DNA from: Acidovorax radicis
Lineage (GTDB): Bacteria; Pseudomonadota; Gammaproteobacteria; Burkholderiales; Burkholderiaceae_C
Assembly (NCBI RefSeq): GCF_020510705.1
Contig: NZ_CP075184.1
Span: 1,364,001-1,428,000, forward strand
DNA length: 64,000 nucleotides
Reading direction: 5' to 3'
The stretch's first letter is position 1. Each line of letters starts with the position of its first letter. The notes beneath the pieces are model-generated. The model was not told the DNA's origin, ran no database searches, and saw only the letters and a list, made by a program, of their open reading frames with translations. The translations under genes were made by a program, and so were the position numbers. Of this stretch, positions 43,829-52,607 are shown piece by piece.

Positions 43829-44713
43829 TTATTGCATGGCGTTGCGACTGGCCAGCTCCACAAACAACCCGCTGTGGTCCAGTTCGCCCAAGCCATGCTC
43901 TATGCCTTGCGCATACAGGCCCTCGAACAAGGCTGTGATGGGGGCGTCGAAGCCGGTTTCCTTGGCCGTTGCCAGCGCGTTGCGCATGTCCTTGAGCTGA
44001 ACCGCCATGCGGCCCCGGGCGGCAAAATCACGATCCACCATGCGCTGTCCGTGCAATTGCAGGATCCGGCTGTCCGCAAACCCGCCACTGATGGCTTCGC
44101 GAACCTTGGCCATGTCTGCCCCGCCTTTGGCCGCAAACAGCAGGGCCTCGGCCACCGCGCCGATAGTGATGCCAACGATCATCTGGTTGGCGAGTTTGGC
44201 CAATTGGCCTGCGCCATGAGGGCCCACATGGGTGGCCCGGCCCAGCGCCGCAAAAACAGGTTGCGCGCGCAAAAAATCCTCGGCGCGCCCACCCGCCATG
44301 ATGGCGAGGGTGCCGGCCTCTGCGCCCACTGTGCCGCCCGAGACAGGTGCATCAAGGTGCGACAGGCTCAACTCGCCCAGGCGGGCCGCATGATCACGGG
44401 CCTCGCTGGGCTGAATCGATGCCATGTCAATAAAAAGGGCGCCTTTACGCATGGCATGCGCTGCCCCCAGATCAAACAGCACCTGTCCTACCACCGGGCC
44501 GTTCTCCAGCAGGCTGATCACGATATCGGCGTGTGCCACGGCATCGGCGGGGGCGCTATGCACCATCACGCCATCGCCGGCCAGCGGCTCGGCTTTGGCG
44601 CGGGTGCGGTTCCAGGCGTGCACCTGGTGGCCGGCGGTGCTTAGACGGCGCGCCATGGGCAGGCCCATCATGCCAATGCCGAGAACGGCGATGCGAAGCG
44701 GGGTGTGGGTCAT
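43829..44713 (-). CDS. NAD(P)-dependent beta-hydroxyacid dehydrogenase family oxidoreductase
   Basis: 294-aa member of the 3-hydroxyisobutyrate / tartronate-semialdehyde reductase family. It has the Rossmann motif L-G-I-G-M-M-G-L-P-M-A, the substrate motif D-A-P-V-S-G-G-T-V-G-A, and the catalytic Lys in G-A-G-Q-L-A-K-L-A-N-Q-M-I. The substrate could be 3-hydroxyisobutyrate, 2-hydroxy-3-oxopropionate or a related acid; the genes around do not decide it. Met at 44713 begins just before the Rossmann strand. It is divergent from the arylformamidase-like gene. Confidence 0.85.
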   Translation of the reverse strand: MTHTPLRIAVLGIGMMGLPMARRLSTAGHQVHAWNRTRAKAEPLAGDGVMVHSAPADAVAHADIVISLLENGPVVGQVLFDLGAAHAMRKGALFIDMASIQPSEARDHAARLGELSLSHLDAPVSGGTVGAEAGTLAIMAGGRAEDFLRAQPVFAALGRATHVGPHGAGQLAKLANQMIVGITIGAVAEALLFAAKGGADMAKVREAISGGFADSRILQLHGQRMVDRDFAARGRMAVQLKDMRNALATAKETGFDAPITALFEGLYAQGIEHGLGELDHSGLFVELASRNAMQ

Positions 44714-44906
44714 GGCGTCACTCTGATCGGGTTGGTTCTGCGGCTGGTTTTCATCATCATGGGCGCTTTTGGGGCGACAGTCTGTCAAGGAGCTTGCAGC
44801 ATTGGATGATTACCAAGATGATCCCATGGCGCCTGGCGCAGTGCCCGCAGCCCCGGGCTGCCCCGCCACGCCACAGGCCCATCACAAAACCCAGGAGACC
44901 TTGCCC

Positions 44907-45788
44907 ATGACCTTGCCCCTGCACGACCCCGCCTGGCTGGAGCGCATGTACAACAACCGCGCGCTGGTGCCCGACCACATGGACTATCTGGACCGTTGGG
45001 CGCAAGACTCAGCCCAGGTCCGGGCCAATTTGCCTTGCGTGCTGGATATACCCTATGGCACCGGCCCGGGCGAGACGCTGGACGTGTTTGCGCCCGTGCA
45101 CGCGCAGGTGTCGCCCGTGCCCGTGCTGGTGTTTATTCATGGCGGGTACTGGCGGTCGCTTGACAAGTCTGACCACTCGTTTGTGGCGCCATCATTCACC
45201 CAGGCCGGGTTTTGTGTCGTGGTCGTGAACTATGCGCTGTGCCCCGGCACGCCCGACGCGCCCGTCACCATTCCCCACATCGTGCGGCAGATGGAGAAAG
45301 CCCTGGGCTGGGTGGCGCAAAACATTGCAGGCCATGGCGGCGACGCGCGGCGCATCACCGTGGCCGGGCACTCTGCCGGTGGGCAACTGGCGGCCATGCT
45401 GCTGACCAGCCTGTGGCCGCTGATAGGCCACGGCCTGCCCGACGGGCTGGTGCGCAGCGCGCTGTCCATATCCGGTATCCACGACCTGGAACCCGTCATG
45501 CACACGCCCATGTACCAGTCGGTTTTGCACATCACAGAGCAGCAGGTGCTGCAGGTCAGCCCGGCGCGGCTGCCAGCGCCACAGCGCGGCGTGCTTTTTT
45601 GTGTGGTGGGGGGCGATGAAAGTGCCGAGTTCATTCGGCAAAACCATCTGATGCAGGACGCCTGGGGCAGTCACTTTGTGCCCCGCAGCCAATCATTGCC
45701 AGGGCTCAACCACTTCAGTGTGGTGGACGCCTTGGCAAAACCTGGGCATGAACTGCACCAGATGGCGTTGAACTTGCTGCGTGCGTAG
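44907..45788 (+). CDS. Alpha/beta-hydrolase, arylformamidase (KynB)-like
   Basis: 293-aa cytosolic hydrolase. The oxyanion motif H-G-G-Y-W-R-S is at about 78-84, the nucleophile Ser156 in G-H-S-A-G-G-Q, and a late L-N-H-F-S holds the likely catalytic His. H-G-G-Y-W and the N-terminal Y-N-N-R-A-L-V-P-D-H resemble kynurenine formamidase/arylformamidase-type esterases. No kynurenine-pathway genes are adjacent, so the pathway is uncertain. CCAGGAGACC lies before the ATG at about ten bases. Confidence 0.78.
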   Translation: MTLPLHDPAWLERMYNNRALVPDHMDYLDRWAQDSAQVRANLPCVLDIPYGTGPGETLDVFAPVHAQVSPVPVLVFIHGGYWRSLDKSDHSFVAPSFTQAGFCVVVVNYALCPGTPDAPVTIPHIVRQMEKALGWVAQNIAGHGGDARRITVAGHSAGGQLAAMLLTSLWPLIGHGLPDGLVRSALSISGIHDLEPVMHTPMYQSVLHITEQQVLQVSPARLPAPQRGVLFCVVGGDESAEFIRQNHLMQDAWGSHFVPRSQSLPGLNHFSVVDALAKPGHELHQMALNLLRA

Positions 45789-45938
45789 AAAGAAGTGTCC
45801 CCAGGCGCTTCGCGCCGTTGCACGCACGGGGTTGCCGACATTGCGGAGGGACGACGGCCCCTGCGCGGCGGCCGCAGGTAGCGGCCACGCCCGCCTCACG
45901 CATCGGGGTGGCACGTACGTCGCCAGTCCCTGGCGGGA

Positions 45939-46916
45939 TTACATCAGCAGGTGTTCACCCGCGTTGTCGCCGCCCAAAATCACGTAGTTCACCTTGCGGA
46001 TGTCCATCAGCGTTTTGCCCCCCGCGTAGCTGATGGAGCTTTGCACGTCCTGCTCCATCTCGATCAGGGTGTTGGCCAGTTGGCCCTTGATCGGCTCGAG
46101 GATGCGTTTGCCCTCGACGTGTTTGTATTCGCCCTTGTTGAAATCGCTGGCCGAGCCGTAGTACTCCTTGAACAGCTCTCCGTCCACTTCCACCGTTTTG
46201 CCGGGTGATTCTTCGTGGCCTGCGAACAGCGAGCCGATCATCACCATGCTGGCGCCAAAGCGAATGCTCTTGGCGATGTCACCATGGCTGCGGATGCCAC
46301 CGTCGGCAATGATGGGTTTGGTCGCTACCCGTGCGCACCACTTGAGCGCCGACAATTGCCAGCCACCCGTTCCAAAACCCGTCTTGAGCTTGGTGATGCA
46401 CACCTTGCCCGGGCCTACGCCCACCTTGGTCGCGTCAGCGCCCCAGTTTTCAAGATCGATCACGGCCTCGGGGGTGGCCACGTTGCCGGCGATCACGAAG
46501 GCCTTGGGCAGGTGCTTCTTGAGGTAGCCGATCATGTTTTTCACACTGTCGGCATGGCCGTGGGCAATGTCGATGGTGATGAACTCGGGTGAGATGCCCT
46601 GCGCCACCAACTGGTCTACCGTGGCGTAGTCGGGCTGTTTCACGCCCAGCGAGATCGAGGCGTAGCAGCTCTTGGCATGCATGTCTTTGATGAACTGGAC
46701 GTTGTCCAGATCAAACCGGTGCATGACGTAAAAGTAACCGTTTTGCGCCATCCAGACGCAGATTTTTTCGTCCACCACCGTCTTCATGTTGGCGGGCACC
46801 ACGGGGATGCGAAACGAATGGCTGCCCAGCGTCACGCTGGCGTCGCACTCTGAGCGGCTCTCCACCAGGCACTTGCGCGGCAGCAAAAGAACGTTGTCGT
46901 AGTCGAAGATTTCCAT
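45939..46916 (-). CDS. guaC: GMP reductase
   Basis: 325-aa NADPH-dependent GMP reductase, converting GMP to IMP in purine salvage. TIM-barrel enzyme of the IMPDH/GMPR superfamily. The catalytic Cys173 is in [11 protein letters not shown], with D-G-G-I-R-S-H-G-D and M-I-G-S-L-F-A-G phosphate-binding segments. There are no CBS domains, and it is shorter than IMP dehydrogenase (about 490 aa), which excludes guaB. It matches the GuaC type 2 length. Confidence 0.93.
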   Translation of the reverse strand: MEIFDYDNVLLLPRKCLVESRSECDASVTLGSHSFRIPVVPANMKTVVDEKICVWMAQNGYFYVMHRFDLDNVQFIKDMHAKSCYASISLGVKQPDYATVDQLVAQGISPEFITIDIAHGHADSVKNMIGYLKKHLPKAFVIAGNVATPEAVIDLENWGADATKVGVGPGKVCITKLKTGFGTGGWQLSALKWCARVATKPIIADGGIRSHGDIAKSIRFGASMVMIGSLFAGHEESPGKTVEVDGELFKEYYGSASDFNKGEYKHVEGKRILEPIKGQLANTLIEMEQDVQSSISYAGGKTLMDIRKVNYVILGGDNAGEHLLM

Positions 46917-47041
46917 GAGATTCCAAGCTCCAGTGAAGGACGCGGCAAAAGGATTTTTGCCGCGGTGGGCGCTTGGCTTGTTGACCGGTTATGCGGGGGC
47001 GAACGTGGCGGCTCGCACCGAACCCCGCTGAGCGCGGGCAC

Positions 47042-47077
47042 AAAAAAAAACCGGGCGTCAAGAAACTTGGGCCCGGT
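47042..47077 (-). terminator. Terminator downstream of the 47.1-47.9 kb gene
   Basis: Minus strand ACCGGGC / GCCCGGT stem followed by nine T, 57 bases after the stop of the exported-protein gene. It isolates guaC from that gene. Confidence 0.75.
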
Positions 47078-47133
47078 GATTGATTCTACCCGCCTCAAAA
47101 ACGTGCGTCATAACGCTGGCGGTATGACCTGTA

Positions 47134-47925
47134 TTACCTGCACGCAGACTGCGCGGCCGCCATGATCCGGCTCTGGGCATCGTCCACCCAGCCCACCATG
47201 TGCAAACGCTCGGCCTGCGCACCTTGGGGGATTTGCATTGGGCGCACCTCCATCCACCGGCGCTGGCGGGGTTTCTTGGAATCGGGGCGGAGGTCCGAGG
47301 GTGCCCACACGCCTTCGAGCAGGTTTCTCACGATATGGCGTGGCACGGTGGTGCCATCGGTGCCCGCAGGCACCGACTCCACCAGCACCAGGTGGTAGCG
47401 GAATACGCCAGGGGGTGTGGCTTGTGTGTTCTTGTGTCCGTTCTGGTGTGCCGCTGAGCGTGCCCTGGTGTTGGTGTGCTGTGCTGGCGCCCAGGCGATG
47501 GCAGTGCCTATGTAGTCGCCGAATGGCAAACCGTGGGCTACGCGCAGCCGGGGCGATGGCGTTGCCAGGGGCAACACCGGTGCGGTGTACACATCGGTAG
47601 CTTTGGGCACCTGGCGTCCCAGCGCCTGCAGGCGGATGAGCGCATCGTTGATCGCTGCTGCCGACAGCGGTGCCTCGTCGCCCGATGCCGCCGGAACAAT
47701 CCAGTCCAACACCACCGCGCCCGGGCTGGACAACGACGATTCCGAAGGTACAGGCGTGGCCGGGTCGGCCCAGCAGGCTTCGCAGTCCGCATTGATGAAC
47801 CGCTCAAACACCGCTACGGGCTGGGCGGTGCCGTCGCTGCTGCAGCTGGCTTGGGCCATGGCAGAGGGGGCATGCGCCAGCATCGATGCCAACAGGATCG
47901 CCAGGGGATGTGCAATGTTTTTCAT
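47134..47925 (-). CDS. Exported protein of unknown function with a C-x-x-C motif
   Basis: 263-aa protein with a clear signal peptide (residues 1-25, ending A-M-A-Q). The mature part begins with C-S-S-D-G, then F-I-N-A-D-C-E-A-C-W, a C-x-x-C resembling thioredoxin-like folds (DUF1223 proteins have a similar early Cys motif), but the match is not strong enough for a family call. It contains a His/Asn/Thr-rich stretch (about 155-185) and a basic P-R-Q-R-R-W segment near the end. It is divergent from the UvrD-type helicase gene. Confidence 0.7.
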   Translation of the reverse strand: MKNIAHPLAILLASMLAHAPSAMAQASCSSDGTAQPVAVFERFINADCEACWADPATPVPSESSLSSPGAVVLDWIVPAASGDEAPLSAAAINDALIRLQALGRQVPKATDVYTAPVLPLATPSPRLRVAHGLPFGDYIGTAIAWAPAQHTNTRARSAAHQNGHKNTQATPPGVFRYHLVLVESVPAGTDGTTVPRHIVRNLLEGVWAPSDLRPDSKKPRQRRWMEVRPMQIPQGAQAERLHMVGWVDDAQSRIMAAAQSACR

Positions 47926-47969
47926 GGGGCGGGTGGATGGGGGCGCGGGGCGCTTTCTACAATGTCCGC

Positions 47970-50444
47970 ATGTTCCCACAAGACCCGTTTTCGGGCGCGC
48001 CAGAAGCCCTGGTGCCCCCACACGCCGGTGCGGCCTCGGCCGCGTCGCCCCTCCTGGCCAACCTGAACGACGAGCAACTGGCTGCCGTCACGCTGCCCAC
48101 AGGCCATGCACTCATCCTGGCGGGGGCGGGCTCGGGCAAGACCCGGGTGCTCACCACCCGCATCGCCTGGCTGCTGCAAAACGGCTACGCCACGCCCGGC
48201 GGTATTCTGGCCGTCACCTTCACCAACAAGGCCGCCAAGGAGATGGTGGCCCGCCTGTCGGCCATGCTCCCGGTGAATGTGCGCGGCATGTGGATCGGGA
48301 CCTTCCACGGCCTGTGCAACCGCCTCTTGCGCGCGCACCACAAGGCGGCGGGGTTGGCGCAGTCGTTTCAAATTTTGGACACGCAAGACCAGCTCTCGGC
48401 CATCAAACGCCTGTGCAAGCAGCACAACGTGGATGACGAGCGTTTTCCGCCCAAACAGCTGTCCTATTTCATCGCCAACTGCAAGGAAGAAGGCCTGCGC
48501 CCCGGCGACGTGCAGACGAATGACAGCGACGCGCGCAGAAAGGTCGAGATCTACCAGCTGTACGAAGAACAATGCCAGCGCGAAGGGGTGGTGGACTTTG
48601 GCGAGCTGATGCTGCGCAGCTATGAGCTGCTGCGCGACAACGACCCCATCCGCGAGCATTACCAGCGCCGGTTCCAGCACATCCTGGTCGACGAGTTTCA
48701 GGACACGAACAAGCTGCAGTACGCCTGGCTCAAGCAACTGGCGGGCAATGAGGTGGACGGGCGTTTTGAAGCGCGTGGCAGCGTGATCGCCGTGGGCGAC
48801 GACGACCAGAGCATCTACGCCTTCCGTGGCGCGCGCGTGGGCAACATGACCGACTTCGTGCGCGAATTTGATGTGCAGCGCCAGATCAAGCTCGAGCAGA
48901 ACTACCGCAGCTACAGCAACATTCTTGATTCGGCCAACGCCCTCATCAGCCACAACAGCCGCCGCCTGGGCAAGAACCTGCGCACCACGCAGGGCGCGGG
49001 CGAGCCGGTGCGTGTGTACGAGGCCAGCTCTGATCTGGCCGAGGCGCAGTGGATGGTCGATGAGATCAAGCAGCTGGTGCGCAACGACGGCTTTGAGCGC
49101 AAAGAGATTGCCGTGCTCTACCGCAGCAACGCGCAAAGCCGGGTGATCGAATCGGCGCTGTTCAACGCCAGCGTGCCCTACCGTGTGTACGGCGGCCTGC
49201 GGTTTTTTGAACGTGCAGAAATCAAGCACGCGCTGGCCTACCTGCGCCTCTTGGAGAACCCGCACGACGACACCAGCTTCACGCGCGTGGTCAACTTTCC
49301 GCCGCGTGGCATCGGCGCGCGCAGCATTGAGGTGCTGCAAGACGCTGCCCGCGCCGCAGGCTGCTCGCTGCACGACGCAGTGAGCGCCGTGCCCGGCAAG
49401 GCGGGCGCCAACCTGGGCGCTTTCGTGTCCATGGTGGATGTGCTGCGCGAGCAGACGCAGGGCCTGAACCTGCGCGGCATCATCGAGCAGATGCTCGAAT
49501 CCACGGGGCTGATTGAGCACTTTCGCACCGAAAAAGAAGGCGCCGACCGCATCGAGAACTTGCAGGAACTGGTCAACGCCGCCGAGAGCTTTGTCACGCA
49601 GGAAGGCTTTGGCCGCGACGCCGTGGCGCTGCCGCTCGATGAGCACGGCACGCCGCTGGGCCAGAGCGCGCAAAGCCCGGTGAGCCAAGGTCTGGACCCG
49701 AATGCGCCCGTGCTGGACGAGCCTTTGCGACCCGCCATCCCCGGCATCGTGGACATCGACACTGGCGAAACCCTTTCGCCCCTGGCCGCCTTCCTGACCC
49801 ACGCCGCGCTGGAGGCCGGTGACAACCAGGCCCAGGCCGGGCAAGACGCCGTGCAGCTCATGACCGTGCACGCCAGCAAGGGCCTTGAATTTGATGCCGT
49901 GTTCATCGGTGGCATGGAGGAGGGGTTGGTCCCGCACGAAAACTCTTCTACCGAACGCGACGGCCTCGAAGAAGAACGCCGCCTGATGTACGTGGCCATC
50001 ACCCGCGCGCGCAAGCGGCTGTACCTGAGCCATTCGCAAACGCGCATGCTGCACGGCCAGACGCGCTACAACGTCAAGAGCCGTTTCTTTGACGAGCTGC
50101 CTGAAAGCGCGCTCAAGTGGATCACGCCCAAGCAGCAGGGGTTTGGCTCGTATGCGCCGAGTTTTGCTCCTAAATCAGGAGCTGGTAGCGCTTATGGATC
50201 AAGCGCTAGAGGCCAATTTGACTTCAAATCCGAGACATTCGCCAGCCCGCCGGTGCCCGTGCAGAAAACCGCGCCATCGCACGGTTTGCGCGCGGGGATC
50301 AACGTGTTCCACACCAAGTTTGGCGAAGGCAAGGTGCTGGCCATCGAAGGCTCGGGTGACGACGCACGCGCACAGGTCAACTTCCCGCGCCACGGCACCA
50401 AGTGGCTGGCGCTGAGCGTGGCCAAGCTGACGGTGGTGGAGTGA
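47970..50444 (+). CDS. uvrD: UvrD/PcrA-type superfamily-1 DNA helicase
   Basis: 824-aa 3'-5' DNA helicase for repair and replication-fork processing. Motifs: Q-motif L-N-D-E-Q-L-A-A-V, Walker A A-G-A-G-S-G-K-T, V-T-F-T-N-K-A-A-K-E-M, Walker B L-V-D-E-F-Q-D-T-N, G-D-D-D-Q-S-I-Y-A-F-R-G-A, L-E-Q-N-Y-R-S, and V-H-A-S-K-G-L-E-F-D with V-A-I-T-R-A-R. The C-terminal tudor-like domain ends at residue 824. About residues 733-751 are encoded by a palindromic repeat copy in the flexible linker before the tudor domain. A TACAAT hexamer ends six bases before the ATG. Confidence 0.92.
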   Translation: MFPQDPFSGAPEALVPPHAGAASAASPLLANLNDEQLAAVTLPTGHALILAGAGSGKTRVLTTRIAWLLQNGYATPGGILAVTFTNKAAKEMVARLSAMLPVNVRGMWIGTFHGLCNRLLRAHHKAAGLAQSFQILDTQDQLSAIKRLCKQHNVDDERFPPKQLSYFIANCKEEGLRPGDVQTNDSDARRKVEIYQLYEEQCQREGVVDFGELMLRSYELLRDNDPIREHYQRRFQHILVDEFQDTNKLQYAWLKQLAGNEVDGRFEARGSVIAVGDDDQSIYAFRGARVGNMTDFVREFDVQRQIKLEQNYRSYSNILDSANALISHNSRRLGKNLRTTQGAGEPVRVYEASSDLAEAQWMVDEIKQLVRNDGFERKEIAVLYRSNAQSRVIESALFNASVPYRVYGGLRFFERAEIKHALAYLRLLENPHDDTSFTRVVNFPPRGIGARSIEVLQDAARAAGCSLHDAVSAVPGKAGANLGAFVSMVDVLREQTQGLNLRGIIEQMLESTGLIEHFRTEKEGADRIENLQELVNAAESFVTQEGFGRDAVALPLDEHGTPLGQSAQSPVSQGLDPNAPVLDEPLRPAIPGIVDIDTGETLSPLAAFLTHAALEAGDNQAQAGQDAVQLMTVHASKGLEFDAVFIGGMEEGLVPHENSSTERDGLEEERRLMYVAITRARKRLYLSHSQTRMLHGQTRYNVKSRFFDELPESALKWITPKQQGFGSYAPSFAPKSGAGSAYGSSARGQFDFKSETFASPPVPVQKTAPSHGLRAGINVFHTKFGEGKVLAIEGSGDDARAQVNFPRHGTKWLALSVAKLTVVE
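50165..50220 (+). repeat. Dispersed palindromic repeat, copy 9, inside the uvrD linker
   Basis: GCTCCTAAATCAGGAGCTGG, TAGCGCTTAT, TCAAGCGCTAGAGGCCAATTT: a near-consensus copy, forward, in frame with the host gene and without a stop. Confidence 0.85.
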
Positions 50445-51139
50445 GCCGCGTGATCTGACCGCCCACCCCGGGCTTTGCTGTCAGCCTGGGCCGCAATGGG
50501 GTGGCACGGAAGCTAGGACGCGCATGCACCGCTGCCGGCAGTGCGGGCACCCGGTGGCACCGCGCCGCGATCACAGCGAACGTCCATTGATCCAGCGAAC
50601 GAGGGGGCAAGGCGCTGGCGTCCAGACTCGGGGCTCTCTGCGGGCGGGTGGGGCCACGCAGCCCCCAGCCGCTCCGCCTTCGTCCAACCCATGTTTGTGT
50701 GCTCTGCGAGATCCCGGCCAGCAGGCGGGGATGGCGCCTTGCAGTCCATGGCCCCCGTACAGCTCTCCGCGCCTTGAGAGGGGCTTTGAACAGGCGCCAA
50801 AGGGGCCGTGCGCAAGGAACACTGCCCGATGGCATGTTGGCGCCATCAGCGATGCCGTGTGACTGGCACCGCTGAGTTGCCAGAGGAACTATTAGCTATC
50901 AATTAGAGAGCTGTTAACGCTTGTTCATCAAGCGCTAGAGGCCATTTTTATCCCATTGGAGAGGTTGACTGGCCCGCCATGCTGCGGCAAAGGATGACCT
51001 TCCCCACGGTTTCCATGGTCTCCACGGTCTGCTCGCCGGTGTGCGCCTGTTCCCCGTCCGTCTGGCGAGAACAAAGCGTCGGCCGTTTGCTGGTTGTTGA
51101 CATCCCTGCGCCGACCGACGCCCCTTCGTGCCACGGCAG
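50445..51139. other. Gene-free 695-base region
   Basis: Between the UvrD gene and a convergent lipoprotein gene. Several open frames exist on both strands, but their translations are Arg/Pro/Ala-rich without recognisable domains and they conflict with one another, so none is called. The only clear structure is the palindromic repeat copy at 50895-50950. The stretch may be remnant coding DNA. Confidence 0.6.
50895..50950 (+). repeat. Dispersed palindromic repeat, copy 10 (intergenic)
   Basis: GCTATCAATTAGAGAGCTGT, TAACGCTTGTT, ATCAAGCGCTAGAGGCC, ATTTTTAT. Well-preserved copy. Confidence 0.85.
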
Positions 51140-51754
51140 TCACGTGGGCAGGCAGCGCGCCGTGGTGTCGGGCAGCGCCAGTTTTTCGGCATACAGCCCG
51201 CTGCGCTCGGGAGAAATCAGCGCCCCCAGCCCTTGCATGACCGTGACCTCGCTGCCCGCCCGGGCGTCGCGGTAGCACTTGCCGAGCAATTCCATGGTGG
51301 CCATCAACGCCTGCGCCTGCGGCGGTGATGTCTTCTTGAGCGACTCTGCCTGTGCCTTGAGCCAGGTTTCGTAGGCGTCCAGGCTGGCCGCCCCGATTGG
51401 GGCCCGCTCGGCCTCGGGAATCATGCTGGCGTAGAGCGCCAAGAGGCTCTGCGCCCCCGGTTGGCCCATCACCAGAACGGCGTCATACCGAGCCTCATAC
51501 GCACCTTGGCGGTAGATCACGTGGTGGATCTGGTAGCGCAGCGCGCCTTTGTCGCCGCCCAGGGTGCGGATGAGGTCGCGCGCAGCGGCACTGTGTGGGT
51601 CGGTCTGAAATTGCGTCTGCAGTGCGGCGGAAATCTGGGCATCTGTGGGGTAGGCAGCTCCTGCGGGTGCTTCCGGCCCGGAGCGCGGCGAGCAGGCCAG
51701 AAGTGCGCTGGCCAAAACCATAGTGCCAAGGTTGCGTAGCATGATTAATTTCAT
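51140..51754 (-). CDS. Lipoprotein of unknown function
   Basis: 204-aa protein with a lipoprotein signal (L-A-S-A-L-L-A-C, Cys21). The rest is mostly helical, with two cysteines near the C-terminus (K-C-Y-R-D and A-R-C-L-P-T) that could form a disulfide. I do not recognise a family. Start is ATG at 51754 or the Met four codons later; neither has a ribosome-binding site. It is divergent from the Gly-Asn repeat locus and shares its AT-rich upstream region, so it may be co-regulated; that is inference. Confidence 0.68.
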   Translation of the reverse strand: MKLIMLRNLGTMVLASALLACSPRSGPEAPAGAAYPTDAQISAALQTQFQTDPHSAAARDLIRTLGGDKGALRYQIHHVIYRQGAYEARYDAVLVMGQPGAQSLLALYASMIPEAERAPIGAASLDAYETWLKAQAESLKKTSPPQAQALMATMELLGKCYRDARAGSEVTVMQGLGALISPERSGLYAEKLALPDTTARCLPT

Positions 51755-51876
51755 ATTTATTACAAACGAATGGATATGCCGATTAATTTTCAGTGGTTTG
51801 TTAATTTCAAAATGTTATTGTGAGTTTGATTATGATTTTAAGTGTAATTAAATGCTGCCAAATTAAGGAGAAAGTT

Positions 51877-51927
51877 TTGAGAGGCGTTCAAGACCTGTCT
51901 GTGGGAATCTTTCATTTTGGGGTGTAG
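51877..51927 (+). CDS. Possible 16-codon leader peptide
   Basis: AAGGAG lies six bases before a TTG start; the frame encodes M-R-G-V-Q-D-L-S-V-G-I-F-H-F-G-V and then TAG. It sits about 200 bases before the first repeat-protein gene. Support is only the ribosome-binding site and position, so it may be chance. Confidence 0.2.
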   Translation: MRGVQDLSVGIFHFGV

Positions 51928-51988
51928 GACGCAGGCCTGCATGCCGCCCTGTTAGTGCGTTTGCAAGGATTTTTATAGATCGTGCAGC

Positions 51989-51997
51989 TGTGGATAA
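51989..51997 (-). promoter_or_regulatory. Single consensus DnaA box
   Basis: TGTGGATAA, the exact complement of the consensus TTATCCACA, in the AT-rich region. It is isolated; there is no array, so this is not a replication origin. It could be a DnaA-responsive regulatory site or chance. Confidence 0.35.
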
Positions 51998-52131
51998 CCC
52001 ATGATTCACGTATTTGAAAAATGGCTACATTTCTTTACTCCGTGATGGCGCTGTCTCTTCAAGAATTCGTTTCGCAAGCCGCTTCTGGGCTGCTCGTCGA
52101 TTAATGTTCAACTTCTTGAAGGATTATTGAT

Positions 52132-52491
52132 ATGCGCAAAATTGCCATTACTGCCCTGGCTTCGCTGGCCATGACCTGCGGCGTCGCCTTTGCCCAGAGC
52201 GGCAACGTCACGATCCCTGGCCTGCTGTCGGGCAAGGGCTCCTCTGGCTCTGAAGTCACCAACAGCCGCATCACCGTGACCGGCAACAAAGCCACCAACG
52301 TGATCGCGGGTGGCGGCAAGGCGGGCATCAAGGTGGCCGAGGTGTCGATGGAAGGCGTAGCCAACGTCAACAGCATCAACATCACGGGTTCCAAGATCCG
52401 CAATTCGGAGATCACCGTGAGCGGCAACGAAGCCACGGACATCAAGGCGATTGGCGGCACGGCCAACGTCAACACCATCAACATCAACTGA
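52132..52491 (+). CDS. Small secreted Gly-Asn repeat protein (one long/short unit pair)
   Basis: 119-aa secreted protein with a textbook signal peptide (residues 1-21, ending V-A-F-A) and a Ser/Gly linker. It then has exactly two repeat units: a long one (I-T-V-T-G-N-K-A-T-N-V-I-A-G-G-G, later V-A-N-V-N-S-I-N-I) and a short one (I-T-V-S-G-N-E-A-T-D-I-K-A-I-G-G, then N-V-N-T-I-N-I-N). The protein ends right after the second unit. GAAGGA precedes the ATG. It is first gene of the locus. Size and repeat content suggest a fibre subunit or nucleator, comparable in role to CsgA/CsgB or HfaA; this is inference. Confidence 0.8.
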   Translation: MRKIAITALASLAMTCGVAFAQSGNVTIPGLLSGKGSSGSEVTNSRITVTGNKATNVIAGGGKAGIKVAEVSMEGVANVNSINITGSKIRNSEITVSGNEATDIKAIGGTANVNTININ

Positions 52492-52607
52492 TGGACGGTG
52501 CGAGGGATACCGCGCGCCCTTCTGGGGCCGCCGTGCCCGCCGTGCGAATGGGCCACCAGGCGTGTCGCCAGGTGGCCAGCACCTTTTGACAACCTCAAAG
52601 ATCGCAA

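Larger units (their letters stand above)
51755..52131. promoter_or_regulatory. AT-rich divergent regulatory region of the repeat-protein locus
   Basis: 377 bases, much more AT-rich than the rest of the window, especially 51755-51870 (many TTAAT, TAATT and TTTT words). Such islands in GC-rich genomes are typical H-NS-type silencer targets. It contains a single perfect DnaA-box nonamer, and a short reading frame with a good ribosome-binding site. I found no convincing sigma-70 pair with normal spacing. Confidence 0.5.

Noticed and set aside
45939..46916. IMP dehydrogenase (guaB)
   Set aside because: 325 residues without CBS domains and with GMP-reductase-type segments; guaC fits better.
47922..50054. 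Very long open frame (710 codons) on the minus strand antisense to the UvrD-type helicase
   Set aside because: The plus-strand helicase has all motifs. The antisense translation has no domain and is His/Val/Leu-rich, a by-product of codon bias in GC-rich DNA.
50445..51139. Small Arg/Pro-rich open frames on both strands
   Set aside because: They overlap each other, have no ribosome-binding sites or domains, and fit random GC-rich sequence.
51989..51997. Replication origin at the DnaA box
   Set aside because: A single box, no cluster, no dnaA/dnaN or partition genes nearby.
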